Shown here: piece by piece, positions 20,269-29,593 of the stretch
How the letters are laid out: every line of letters starts with the position of its first letter
Numbering within the stretch: the first letter of the stretch is position 1
Assembly (NCBI RefSeq): GCF_003144245.1
Contig: NW_020289976.1
Coordinates: forward strand, 310,001 to 374,000
From: Jaminaea rosea
Lineage: Eukaryota > Basidiomycota > Exobasidiomycetes > Microstromatales
Reading direction: 5' to 3'
Length of the DNA stretch: 64,000 bases
Position numbers and translations under genes: made by a program
The notes under the pieces: generated by a model
What the model was told of the DNA's origin: nothing
The model's input: the letters and a program-made list of their open reading frames with translations, nothing else
Databases searched by the model: none

Positions 20269-23200
20269 ATGTCGGGCGGGCCGCCTCTGCCGCCCAAGGG
20301 AGGTGCTCCTGCTGCCTCGATGTACTCTTACGAGGGAAATGGGCGACATCATCCAGCCTACCCGCAATATCACAATCGACATCCAAGTGGTAGTGCTGCG
20401 ACAGCGTCTCCGGCCTTCAGCGCTTCATCGGCATCGGCATCGCGGTCCAGCGACTATTCAGCGGGCACGCAGGCTAGCAACTACTACCAACAAGACCAAC
20501 AATGGCCTGCATACACTGAGCCAGACGCTCCTCCTCGTCCTCCTCGCAACTCGTATTGGCATCGGCAGGTCGCAGAGCTGCAAGAAGGGAGCAATGACTC
20601 GCAGGCTGGAGACACGTACGCTTGGGCGTCAAATGACCGGCCCATCTCGTCTGCGACTGGTATCATCAGCCTGTATGCGGGCGCCGAGGAGGGCTATCGC
20701 AGGGGCAGCGACGGGTCAATAGAGAGTGAGACGTCGACGCGAGTACCTTCAAGAAGAACGAGCAGCCGGCCGCTCCCTACTCTACCACAACACCACCAGC
20801 AGCAGCAACATCACCAAGCGCACGTTGGAATGGGCCTGCCTTCCTCCTCAGCGTCCGCCTTCCAGAACGGCCTTTCAATACCCCAGCTCGAGCGAGGCCC
20901 TCACTCAAGATCCGTGTCCCCGTATGCCCCCGTAACTCATGGCTCGGCTCCCTCTCCTCTGCCATACTCGACAGACCCGTCACCTGGGCCACACACGCTT
21001 GTAACACCGCCGATGCCGCAGATGGACGATGGCTACTTTGGCAACAGCGCAGCTACGTTGAGTCCGACGAGAAATGGTGGTCCGCTCAATGAGGGGCCGG
21101 CATGGAGCCCAACGGCGTCTGCCTTTTCATCGTCCTCAGCTCAAGCCTCGCCCGTTGCAAACGTCTTTCAGCCTAGCTTGCACCGTAGCCAGCACAGTCT
21201 TGGGGCAATGTCCGCTTTGAGCTCGGATAGTTGGGCCAGTGGGGATGTAGAAGGCTCGAGTCGCAGAGCAGTCCCTCGTCTACGCGTTCAGTCTGAGGCA
21301 GCCAATCCTCCTCCGACCATCGCTGCCCGCTCGTCCTCATCAAGAAAGGCGAGGGCACCACTGCCGCCCCTTCCTTCGCGTCCGTCACAAGCGTACGCGG
21401 ATGACGACGACCTCGTTACTCCCACAGACCGTCTAGCACCCTTTACCGCTCCAGGCGATCACCGGCCGTCGAGCGTCATGTCACACTCATCTACTATTAG
21501 GCCATCCTACCCGCGTCAAGACAGCTGGACGACAAATGCGGACGAGGGGCAGCGCGAGGAAAGGCAGCGTCAGCTTGGCGAGCAGACGGGACCCTTGTCG
21601 CGGCGTACGGAAAGACTCACTCGTACGACTTTTGTCGACTTCTGCCAGCTTTCTCACCTTGCCTTGCTGCTGCGCGACGCGATACCTCGCGAGTCTCACG
21701 TCAAGGGAAGCATCAGCTACCCGAACAGCTTCACAGGAAAGGATCTGGTCAGTACCATTCAAGAGCTGATACCGCGTGGGCGGGTGGAAGCAGCTGCGGG
21801 TCTGGAAGGCGCTGGTCTGGATGAGGCGCAGAAGCAACTCAAGATTCGCCAGCTGGTGCTGGGCATCGCGAGGAGCTTGAAAAGCCAGCTCTTCTTCCAC
21901 GAGGTCGACTGGGGAGATAGTGAGCTACAAGACGGTGTAGACGAGGTCTATCTGTTCCTCGGAGACACGATGGCGCAGAGTGAAAGCGCGGAACGGGGAC
22001 CATCAGGGGATTTCTCTTTTGGACAGTCGAACCTCGACCTCTCCCTCAGCTACGACTCGTCGCCGCGCGACCATCCAGTCTCATCGAGCGGCGTTGATGA
22101 GCTGCCCACGGGCGTTATTGTCCAGCTGACGACCTGCTACTCGCCCTCGTGCGGGAGGGAGGGTGGAATCCCAGGCACTGCGTGCTACTCCCCGTCATGC
22201 CCTCGCTCATCGAGGCCGCTTCTGCAGCGGACCGCAAGCGCGACGACGCCAGCAGTGGGACTCAAGACGGGGATTGAGGCTGCGGGCATGCCTGGCGCTG
22301 CCGGAGGTGTGGCTCATAAGGCTTGGGCTGAGCTCGTCCCTCCAGAGGTTCTAGCAAGCCTGCCCAAGGCCGAGATCACCCGCCAAAATGCCATCCTCGA
22401 GCACATTCAAAAGGAGGAAGACTTCCTCGCCGACCTGCAGCTGCTAGAGAATCTCTTCATCAAGGGCCTCGAAAAGCCCAATGCAAATGGCGATCCACCT
22501 CCCATTGGGATCGGTCCAGAGCGCGACGACTTCATCCGCGAAGTCTTTGGGAACCACCGCGAGCTCGTCTCACACGTCAAGGCATTCGTCGAGAAGCTGC
22601 ACATTCGTCAGCGCGAAGAGTCGCCCATCATCCGCTCCATCGGAGACATCTTCCTCGATGCAGCCCTGGAGTGGCAAGAAGCTTTCGTCACATACGTCTC
22701 GGCCTACCCCATCGCTAAGTCCCGCATCGGGCGCGAGCAGAGCATCAACCCTCGCTTTCGCGACTTCCTCGAGGCGTGCCGTCGCGAGCCTGCGTGTCGA
22801 CGCTTGGGGCTGGACAACTTTATTCATCGTGCCTTGCCGCACTTGCAGCGTCATCCGCTCTTGCTGCAAACGATCATTGACAAGACGGATGAGACAAATC
22901 CTGACAGGGAGAGCTGTGTGAGGGCAAAGGAGGTCATTGTGCAGCAGTGCAAGACGGCGGATGTGACGATTCAGGAGGCCCAGATCAAGGCTAAGATCAG
23001 GGGCTTCGCCTACAATCTGCAGACCAAACGAAACAAGGCTGTGGTGGATATGGATCTACTCAACCCTGAGCGACAGCTCATGCACGAGGGCAGAGTGTAT
23101 CGGCGACCTGACTTTACGGATCTGGACTGGACTGAGATGCAGGCGGTGCTCTTTGACAACTACTTTATGGTTACAAAGATGAAGGCCAAGTCCGATGGCG

Positions 23201-25122
23201 GCGCTGACGACTCTGCTGCATTTGTGCTGGCTAAGCGGCCCATTCCCGTTGAGATGTTGGAGATGTCCGGCTTTAACGAGCCGTCAGTCACCTTCGCCAT
23301 TGGACTCAATGCTCTGCATCTGCGCTCAGACCGCGAGTCTCGCTCCTTGTGGCCTTTCACCATTCACCACCTGGGCGGCAAGCTCGAGCCCCTCACCCTC
23401 TTCGCCACATCAAAGCAGCGTCGTCTCGAGTGGCGGACCAAGATCGAGGAGGCAAAGGGTCTGCGCCAGTCGGTCGTCGATGCGAACAAGGCCTTCGACA
23501 CGGTGAACTTGTGCGAGTCCACCTTCGCGCTACCGACAGCGCTGAGCGGCTTGGACCCGGACAAGGCTCCCTCAGGTGTGGCAGACGCAAGCATCTTCCA
23601 CGGTCGTGTGACCTGCGCAGTTCCCTTCAGCATGGCTGACCGGCGCAAGCTCATGGCGCTAGGATGCGCCGATGGTGTCTGGATCGGGCTGCGCAACGAC
23701 CCTTCGTCGTTCCGCAAGGTGCTTCATCTCAAGCTCGTGACTCAGTGCGCCGTACTCGAGGAGTTCGGCATCTTCGTAGTGCTGGCGGACAAGGTTCTCA
23801 TCTCCTACAGTCTCGAGGCTCTCGTTCCAACCTCAACAGGTGGGGCTTCACAGGCACGTCCGCCGCAGAAGCTGAGCGGTAACCGCGGTGTCCTCTTTTT
23901 CGGTGTCGGTGTGCTCAAAGACCGCACCTTGCTCGTCTACATGAAGAAGAAGGCAAACGAATCGGTCTTCAAGGCCCTCGAACCCGTCGTCAACCAGCCC
24001 TCTGCTAACTCAGGCGGCAAGGGCGGTAATCTGTTCAATAAGATCAAGAATGACATGAGCGGCAAAGGGGCCGACTGGTTCCGCATGTACAAGGTCTTCT
24101 TCATCCCGTCAGAGGCCTACAGCATGCAGTTCCTCCGCAATAAGCTTGCCGTCGTATGCGCGCGCGGCTTCGAGATCATGAACCTCGACACCCTTCTGCC
24201 CGGTACGATCCCGGACTTCTCACGCAGCCCACGCGATGATCCTCGCGTGCTCGCGTTGGCCAGGAGAGTGGAGACTTCCAAGCCTCTTGGCATGTTCAAG
24301 CTCTCCGGCACGGACTCGGACTTCCTGCTCTGCTACGACGGATTCGCCTGCTACGTGGACCGGTCTGGTGAGCCAATCCGACTGGACAACGTCATCGAGT
24401 GGGAGGGCACACCGCAGTCTGTAGCCTTTTGTGCGCCTTTTGTCCTCGCCTTCGACGCCCGCTTCATCGAGGTTCGTGAAGCCTTCACCGGCAGGTTGGT
24501 GCAGATGATTCGTTCTCACGACCTGCGATACGTTTCCAGCGCGAGTATCGTGGAGGGGTCGCACGCAGAGCATAGCATCGTGTGCGTGCAGAGAACAAGG
24601 CCGGCCAATCAGCCTGGGTCAGCAGCGGGGACGCCAGCTCAGTCCGCATCAGGAGTCGCAGCAAGTGGGCCAGGACCGAGCCACTCGCTCATGAACAGTT
24701 ACGATGTGCAGAACATCTTCGAGCTGCTACCCACGGCGCCGTATGCCGCTTCGCAGTTGGCTAGGAAAGGTACAACGGGAACGGCCAGTACAGGTTTGCT
24801 CTCCTTCTCGGGGACGATGAGTAGCTCAAGGAGCAGTCGTGCCGGCGGTGGAGGTGGCGGAAGTACCAGCAGCAAGATGCGTCGCTACTACGAGGAGGGG
24901 CCGATGGCGGGCAGGGTTGGAAGCCCCGTAGAGCAGGGGCAGAATGGTGGCGGGCCATACGGCTACGATGGGCAAGAAGCTCCATATCCTCAGCGCAGCC
25001 ACTCGTCTGCGGCCAACCACCAGCAGCAGCAGTATAGTCAGCAGCAGCAGAGGCAGCAGCAGCAGGGCTTTGCGACGAGGACGATTCTAAATGACCCGCC
25101 CGCTCCGGCTGGGTGGATTTGA
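20269..25122 (+). CDS. Rho1 guanine nucleotide exchange factor (Rom2-type)
   Basis: 1617 aa, single exon. Domain order: long Ser/Pro-rich N-terminus (1-440) with polyproline patches; DEP-like domain about 450-565 (TTFVDFCQLSHLALLLRDAI, NSFTGKDLVSTIQELI); a paired CYSPSC motif at C623-C628 and C639-C644; RhoGEF (DH) domain about 700-905 starting RQNAILEHIQKEEDFLADL; PH about 947-1060 (FDNYFMVTKMK); CNH/citron domain about 1110-1430 (VTCAVPFSMADRRKLMALG). The C-terminus is Gly/Ser-rich and ends in glutamine runs. This is the architecture of yeast Rom1/Rom2 and fission yeast Rgf proteins, which activate Rho1 at the plasma membrane in the cell-wall integrity pathway. I do not call ROM1 versus ROM2. 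Confidence 0.95.
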   Translation: MSGGPPLPPKGGAPAASMYSYEGNGRHHPAYPQYHNRHPSGSAATASPAFSASSASASRSSDYSAGTQASNYYQQDQQWPAYTEPDAPPRPPRNSYWHRQVAELQEGSNDSQAGDTYAWASNDRPISSATGIISLYAGAEEGYRRGSDGSIESETSTRVPSRRTSSRPLPTLPQHHQQQQHHQAHVGMGLPSSSASAFQNGLSIPQLERGPHSRSVSPYAPVTHGSAPSPLPYSTDPSPGPHTLVTPPMPQMDDGYFGNSAATLSPTRNGGPLNEGPAWSPTASAFSSSSAQASPVANVFQPSLHRSQHSLGAMSALSSDSWASGDVEGSSRRAVPRLRVQSEAANPPPTIAARSSSSRKARAPLPPLPSRPSQAYADDDDLVTPTDRLAPFTAPGDHRPSSVMSHSSTIRPSYPRQDSWTTNADEGQREERQRQLGEQTGPLSRRTERLTRTTFVDFCQLSHLALLLRDAIPRESHVKGSISYPNSFTGKDLVSTIQELIPRGRVEAAAGLEGAGLDEAQKQLKIRQLVLGIARSLKSQLFFHEVDWGDSELQDGVDEVYLFLGDTMAQSESAERGPSGDFSFGQSNLDLSLSYDSSPRDHPVSSSGVDELPTGVIVQLTTCYSPSCGREGGIPGTACYSPSCPRSSRPLLQRTASATTPAVGLKTGIEAAGMPGAAGGVAHKAWAELVPPEVLASLPKAEITRQNAILEHIQKEEDFLADLQLLENLFIKGLEKPNANGDPPPIGIGPERDDFIREVFGNHRELVSHVKAFVEKLHIRQREESPIIRSIGDIFLDAALEWQEAFVTYVSAYPIAKSRIGREQSINPRFRDFLEACRREPACRRLGLDNFIHRALPHLQRHPLLLQTIIDKTDETNPDRESCVRAKEVIVQQCKTADVTIQEAQIKAKIRGFAYNLQTKRNKAVVDMDLLNPERQLMHEGRVYRRPDFTDLDWTEMQAVLFDNYFMVTKMKAKSDGGADDSAAFVLAKRPIPVEMLEMSGFNEPSVTFAIGLNALHLRSDRESRSLWPFTIHHLGGKLEPLTLFATSKQRRLEWRTKIEEAKGLRQSVVDANKAFDTVNLCESTFALPTALSGLDPDKAPSGVADASIFHGRVTCAVPFSMADRRKLMALGCADGVWIGLRNDPSSFRKVLHLKLVTQCAVLEEFGIFVVLADKVLISYSLEALVPTSTGGASQARPPQKLSGNRGVLFFGVGVLKDRTLLVYMKKKANESVFKALEPVVNQPSANSGGKGGNLFNKIKNDMSGKGADWFRMYKVFFIPSEAYSMQFLRNKLAVVCARGFEIMNLDTLLPGTIPDFSRSPRDDPRVLALARRVETSKPLGMFKLSGTDSDFLLCYDGFACYVDRSGEPIRLDNVIEWEGTPQSVAFCAPFVLAFDARFIEVREAFTGRLVQMIRSHDLRYVSSASIVEGSHAEHSIVCVQRTRPANQPGSAAGTPAQSASGVAASGPGPSHSLMNSYDVQNIFELLPTAPYAASQLARKGTTGTASTGLLSFSGTMSSSRSSRAGGGGGGSTSSKMRRYYEEGPMAGRVGSPVEQGQNGGGPYGYDGQEAPYPQRSHSSAANHQQQQYSQQQQRQQQQGFATRTILNDPPAPAGWI

Positions 25123-25818
25123 GGGAGGACGAGCAGATGTCGCGAGGGAGAGAGGAGGAACAAGAACGTGGACATGAGCGGGGCATGGGCGCGAAGACGT
25201 TATGTACTTTGATACCCCTCCTGCTTCTTCACAGAAGCAACGAATGTCAACTGAAGATGCTAATGCCCCCCAGCGCTGCGCTGACGATCACAAGATTTCT
25301 TTTTGACGTGATTGACTCACCCAGAAAGTGCAAGGCTCGAGTGGAGCAGGCTGGCCTGAGACGTTGGGGTGAAGCCACCGACACAAGCCGACGTGCGGGC
25401 GCGTGCGCACGGACGCAGCGATAGCGACGAGCGCCAAGCTACATCAAGTGATGCCCAGCTATCAAGCGGCGCAAGGAGGCTGAGCCCGTTCACGCCCTCC
25501 AACATGACTCTGCCTCGCTTTGGATCGCCATTGCGGTTGCGATGAAGATTGCCGGTCTTGAAGCCAAGGCTGAGGCTGAGGCTTGGAGCAGTGCAGGGGG
25601 CGGCGGCGAAATGTAATCTCGAACCTGGGCTTGCTTGCGATGGGGTCCCCAGGTTCTTGGCCCAGCTGCCGGCAGTCCGACATCAAGCACAAGCGCGTCG
25701 AGTGGAGCGGGAGCAATCAGCGAGCCTCGAAGATATCAAATAGCGTCTCAGGCCCCCTCTCTACCTTCTTTCCATACCACCAACACACAACTCCACCCAC
25801 CACTACCACCAAGTCACG
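25123..25818. other. Intergenic, 3' of Rho GEF
   Basis: About 700 bp. The last 80 bases are a CA/ACC-rich leader-like stretch leading into the ATG at 25819. No other gene is seen. Confidence 0.5.
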
Positions 25819-26088
25819 ATGTTCTTCTCTCGCTCTGTTCAAGCCTCCCTCCGCTCCACGGCCGTTCGCTCCTTCGGGCCCCGTTCGGCGTTGCGAGCTC
25901 CTCCCGCCCCAACGTCCGTGGCCGCCGCCGAGGTCAAGCACCAGCCCATCAACGTGGCCGCTGCGACAAGCACCATCAAGACGGACGCTGCTCAGACTCC
26001 CGCCTCCACAGCTAGTCCCACAGCTGTGCCCGAAGTTGGAGATGTGAGCCACGCATTCGGCAAGGCAAGGAAGGTGGGCGATGAGTAG
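25819..26088 (+). CDS. Small protein with mitochondrial presequence-like N-terminus
   Basis: Unrecognised, 89 aa as an uninterrupted ORF. The ATG follows an unstructured CA-rich leader typical of expressed fungal genes. The N-terminus MFFSRSVQASLRSTAVRSF is rich in Arg and Ser with no acidic residue, as in a matrix-targeting presequence, followed by an Ala/Thr/Pro-rich region. The 3' end is uncertain: a consensus donor (GTGAGC) at 26044 lies after EVGD, and a strong acceptor (CTAAT branch point, ACCAG) at 26261 opens 66 further codons, with a possible 6-nt exon near 26184-26189 ahead of another GTGAGT. I list the simple ORF and leave the spliced alternative open. Confidence 0.5.
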   Translation: MFFSRSVQASLRSTAVRSFGPRSALRAPPAPTSVAAAEVKHQPINVAAATSTIKTDAAQTPASTASPTAVPEVGDVSHAFGKARKVGDE

Positions 26089-26692
26089 AGGCACAGCAGG
26101 CCCACAGATAGGCAGGCCGAGCACGGTTGGGGCGAGCAGCGATGCTGAGCCGTGAGGGAGCCAAGAAGTGATTTCAAAGCAGAGTGATGTGAGTGCCGTG
26201 CTTAGTTCTCGGTATGCTCGGCGACTAATCAATTCCGTTCCTGGCTCGTCATCGCTACCAGCACGGCCCGCCTGCGCTAGCCCCATCGCTCATCCGTTTA
26301 GCCGGCGGCGGCACAAGACCCTGCAGCAAGCCACGGACGGATGGCCGGGCACAGCTTGCTCACGCTTTCGCATCGACCTCAGCCCTCTGTCAAGCCTCCC
26401 TTCAGGCCATCGACGTCAAACTCATCACACCGCAACCTCCTCCACCCCACGACCGCCTGTAAATGACTACCCGTCTCTCCATACCGGCCTTTGTCCATAC
26501 GAAGCCCCTAAGGCCTCAACTCTTCCCTTCGGCCCTCTTCCCCCAAAGACCCGTCCTACAAGCCCAAAGTCTCCCTCGACGAAGTTCAGTATCCACATGT
26601 CACCACGCCCTATCTGTCTCTTAGACCTCATCACGACGACTCTTCATCATTACCATCTGCTCCCTCTCAATACATCTCTCTACTTCACATCG
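26089..26692. other. Unresolved region 3' of the mitochondrial-like gene
   Basis: 604 bp between a + strand stop and the 3' end of the minus-strand phosphopantetheinyl transferase. It may hold further exons of the 25819 gene: 26262-26460 is open and preceded by a good acceptor. A + strand stretch near 26535-26700 reads SYKPKVSLDEVQYPHVTT, which looks protein-like but has no start. No firm model. Confidence 0.35.
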
Positions 26693-27954
26693 TCATCTAG
26701 CGGTCGCTAGCCTCTTTGCCTCGTCAACGAGTTCCTGCATGGTCCAGATCCTGAGCCAGCCCTCCTCCTCAGCCTGCTTGTGCGCAATGCTGGGGGCAAT
26801 CTGGTCTCCTCCTCCCTGAGGCGCAGCGAATGGCCCTTGACAAACGACCAGCTTCGAACCTCGTTTCCTCTGCTCCAAACTCCCATTCCCCTTACCAGCC
26901 GGCAAGCTCACCTCCGTGAAGACGTACTGGTCTGCCTTCCGTCCATCCATGCGTAATACTTCCTCGCATTTGCCCCTCCTCTCCCGCCTGTCTTGCGGCT
27001 TGCACTCCCACAACGCGAGCTCCACCCGCTTAAAATCGAATCCCAAACCAAGCCCCAGATTCTTGGTCAAAGCCTCCTTGTGCGTCCACAGATCCCATAG
27101 CCGTTCCAGTCCCTCTTCACTTTGTCCCGCGTGAAGAGCGGAGCGCACCCATCCCTCCTCAGCGGGGGTGACACTGTCCTGCATCGTGTCGAGGAAGGAA
27201 GAGGGGGAGGACTCGAAGTGTGGGAGGTGGAGGGACATTACGTCTATGCCGACGCGGGTGTGAGGGGAGGGAGAAGCAGCGGGTGGAGTAATGGGCTCGC
27301 TGCTCGGGTTGCTCTGCGTCGCCGTTGATATTGAAGATGACAGATCGATGTACAAAGCCATGACGACCCAGTCTCCGTCGTGAGAGATGTTGAAGTCGAG
27401 GCCGAGTGATGGGTGGGTCTGTTGAGCAAAGTCAAGATCAGTTCAGCGCGCGAATCGAGCATCAAGTGTGGCTAAGAGAGGTACTTACGAGGAAGGGACG
27501 CCCTTCTCGCGTACGGTCGAAGCAGAGGTCGTGCCACGCTGTAGGCGCCAGAGCTGTGCTGGTCTGCGACGTCAAAGACGCGTCATTGAGAAGTTGCACG
27601 ATGGCGATGCGAGGCAGCAGGAGAGCAGCGAGTGATCCTGCTCAAGTGAGGAATTCAAGTCAGCGTGCTGCGGTACCCTCGATGGGCTCGGACCCCTTGC
27701 TTACTCGTCCGATCGATCTCGCGCACGTATCTGAGAACTCGCTGGTGGATGTCTCTCTCTTTCTGGCTTGAAGTAGATGAAGCTGCCTGCCCCTCATGCG
27801 GCTCGAAGAATTCATTGAGCAACGGCTGCAAGGCTCCCTTCGACGACTGAGTCGCTGGCCATTCTGAGACGTCAACTGCCCAAAGTTGGAGCGGACGCCG
27901 GCTCTGCGCCCCCTGCTGGTTATCGAGTGGAGTATCGAGCTTGCTCTGTGACAT
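26693..27954 (-). CDS. 4'-phosphopantetheinyl transferase (Sfp/Lys5-type)
   Basis: Transfers phosphopantetheine from CoA to a serine of carrier proteins (alpha-aminoadipate reductase, polyketide or peptide synthetases, mitochondrial ACP). Three exons, 374 aa: 27954-27705, 27637-27489, 27418-26693. The spliced chain shows the family blocks in order: YVREIDRTRSLAALLLPR near residues 76-93; EGRPFL then GLDFNISHDGDWV around 128-150; VGIDVM near 189 (metal-binding Asp); and WTHKEALTKNLGLG near 242 (catalytic WxxKEA). Introns have GTAAGC and GTAAGT donors and CAG acceptors, and both joins fall inside conserved motifs, which supports the model. It is longer than bacterial Sfp because of proline-rich and basic inserts. 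It is divergent from the aprataxin-like gene. Confidence 0.92.
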
Positions 27955-28168
27955 CAAATTTGAGAGAGCGAGTATATTGATGGCGCTTGAAGCTGTTCTT
28001 TGATGTGAGAAACGCGCAAGGAAGAAGATTGCATGCCGCCCATCGTCGACTCGACGTCCGTGCACGACTTGACGCGAAAATGCATTCGACTTTGTGGCTT
28101 GGCTGCACCTGCTCTCTCTTACCTCTCCACCATCAGAAGCTACTTCTACGCCTCCCTCGCCGCCTTCA

Positions 28169-29478
28169 ATGGCTCACTGGGCAACCGCCCTCACAGACTA
28201 TGCTCGCAGCATTGACCCTTCGCGTCTACCTCCCGACGTCCTCGTCGCTTATGATGATCGCACCCTCACCATCTGCGATATGTATCCCAAGGCGCAATAT
28301 CACTATCTCGTCCTGCCACGTATCCCATTCAGTCTGACTACAGAAGAGCAGGACGAGGTGGAGAGAACGCGCAAAGAGGAAGGGGAGAGAAAGGAGTTGT
28401 GGGGCAAGGTGGTCAGAAGACCAGATGAGGGACCATCTGCTGCGCCTCCAGAGGCCACAAAGGCTAAGCAACCACAACAGCAGCGTCTCAATCTTGCCGG
28501 AGGGACAATACGCATCGCTCCAGCGGCGGACAAGCGAGAGTCTCAAGTCAGATCCTCATGATCGTTATCGTCGCCTTCGGCCTCACAAGAGAAGGGCGTC
28601 GTCTCCATCTCCTCCTCAAGTGTCCCAAGCAAGCACCTCGCTTCTCTCTCGACTCTCCTTGCAAGTCCATATCGCAGCATAGTCTTACGCAGTCTCGCCC
28701 TCGCCGCAGAGAAGGCCAAGAAGCGCATCGAATCATTGATGCCTCAGACGTCGACAATCGGGGCCGAGAGGGCAGGCTGTACGTGGGACGTCATGGTGGG
28801 CTTCCATGCCGTCCCCAGCATGCAGACGGTGCATTGTCACGTCTTTTCGAGCGAGCTGGTATCGGAGAGGCTTAAGAACAAGAAGGTGAGCTGGCCGTCC
28901 CTTACCGCCCTCATCCAATCACTGTTAATCCAATCATCTCACATCGTCCTCGATAGCACTACCTCTCCTTTCATCCCACCTCTGGCTTCTTTCTTCCCCT
29001 CTCATCCCTCTTGCCCGCCTCTCCATCCTCCAGTTCACAAGGCTCTCCCCCCTCTTCATCTCCATCAGCGGCCCTACCACCATCAAAGCTGCCCTTCTCC
29101 ACCTCGCACTACGAGTCGCTCCTCAAAGGTCCGCTCGTCTCGCATGTAGATGGCAAGACGTACGCCAATATCCCAGCTTTGAAGCGCCATCTCAACCAGG
29201 CGTGGCTGGGCATGCTGAGGGCCAAGAGGGAAGGACAAGAAGAAACGCTCAAGGCTGACATGGATGATGTGACGGAGGATGAGCATGAGGATGAGGAGCG
29301 CCCACCGGCGAAGAGGCAGAGAACCGAGGAAGCAGTACCGACCGCTACCGAAAGCAGAGCTACGAAGCCACAACAGCACCAGGGGCATCGGCCGCAATGT
29401 CCTCCACCGAAAGAGAGCCATGATGACGCTGCCTCGAATGGTAGTCACACCGAGTCGGAGACAGAGGACGAAGCGTGA
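28169..29478 (+). CDS. Aprataxin-like HIT-domain protein (Hnt3 family)
   Basis: Likely DNA-adenylate hydrolase of the aprataxin/Hnt3 family, which removes AMP from abortive ligation ends. Model: 28169-28546, 28592-28885, 28957-29478; 397 aa. The first intron is only 45 nt and carries an in-frame TGA, so retention truncates the protein at about residue 130. Signals: DVLVAYDDRTLTICDMYPKA, then HYLVLPRIP; AGCTWDVMVGFHAVPSMQ, VHCHVFSSELVSERLKNKK and HYLSFHPTSGFFL. In the HIT triad (HxHxH) the first histidine is Thr (TVHCHV); the middle nucleophile is kept. The C-terminal zinc knuckle keeps ALKRHL, but the paired cysteines before it are replaced (LVSHVDGKTYANI). It has an inserted Gln-rich loop and an acidic nuclear-type tail (PPAKRQR). 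Confidence 0.78.
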
Positions 29479-29593
29479 AGAAGCCAAGGCAAGAGGGGAC
29501 AGTCACCGAAGCAAGCTCAAGCAATTATACCAATGTATCACTCATTCGCCCTCTCATCTTGTCGCGCTAATGCTTCATCAATTACCCTCATCC

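Noticed and set aside
26168-26710. 180-aa + strand frame overlapping the phosphopantetheinyl transferase end
   Set aside because: No ATG near a leader, low complexity (Ser/Pro/His), no family pattern; kept only as an unresolved region.
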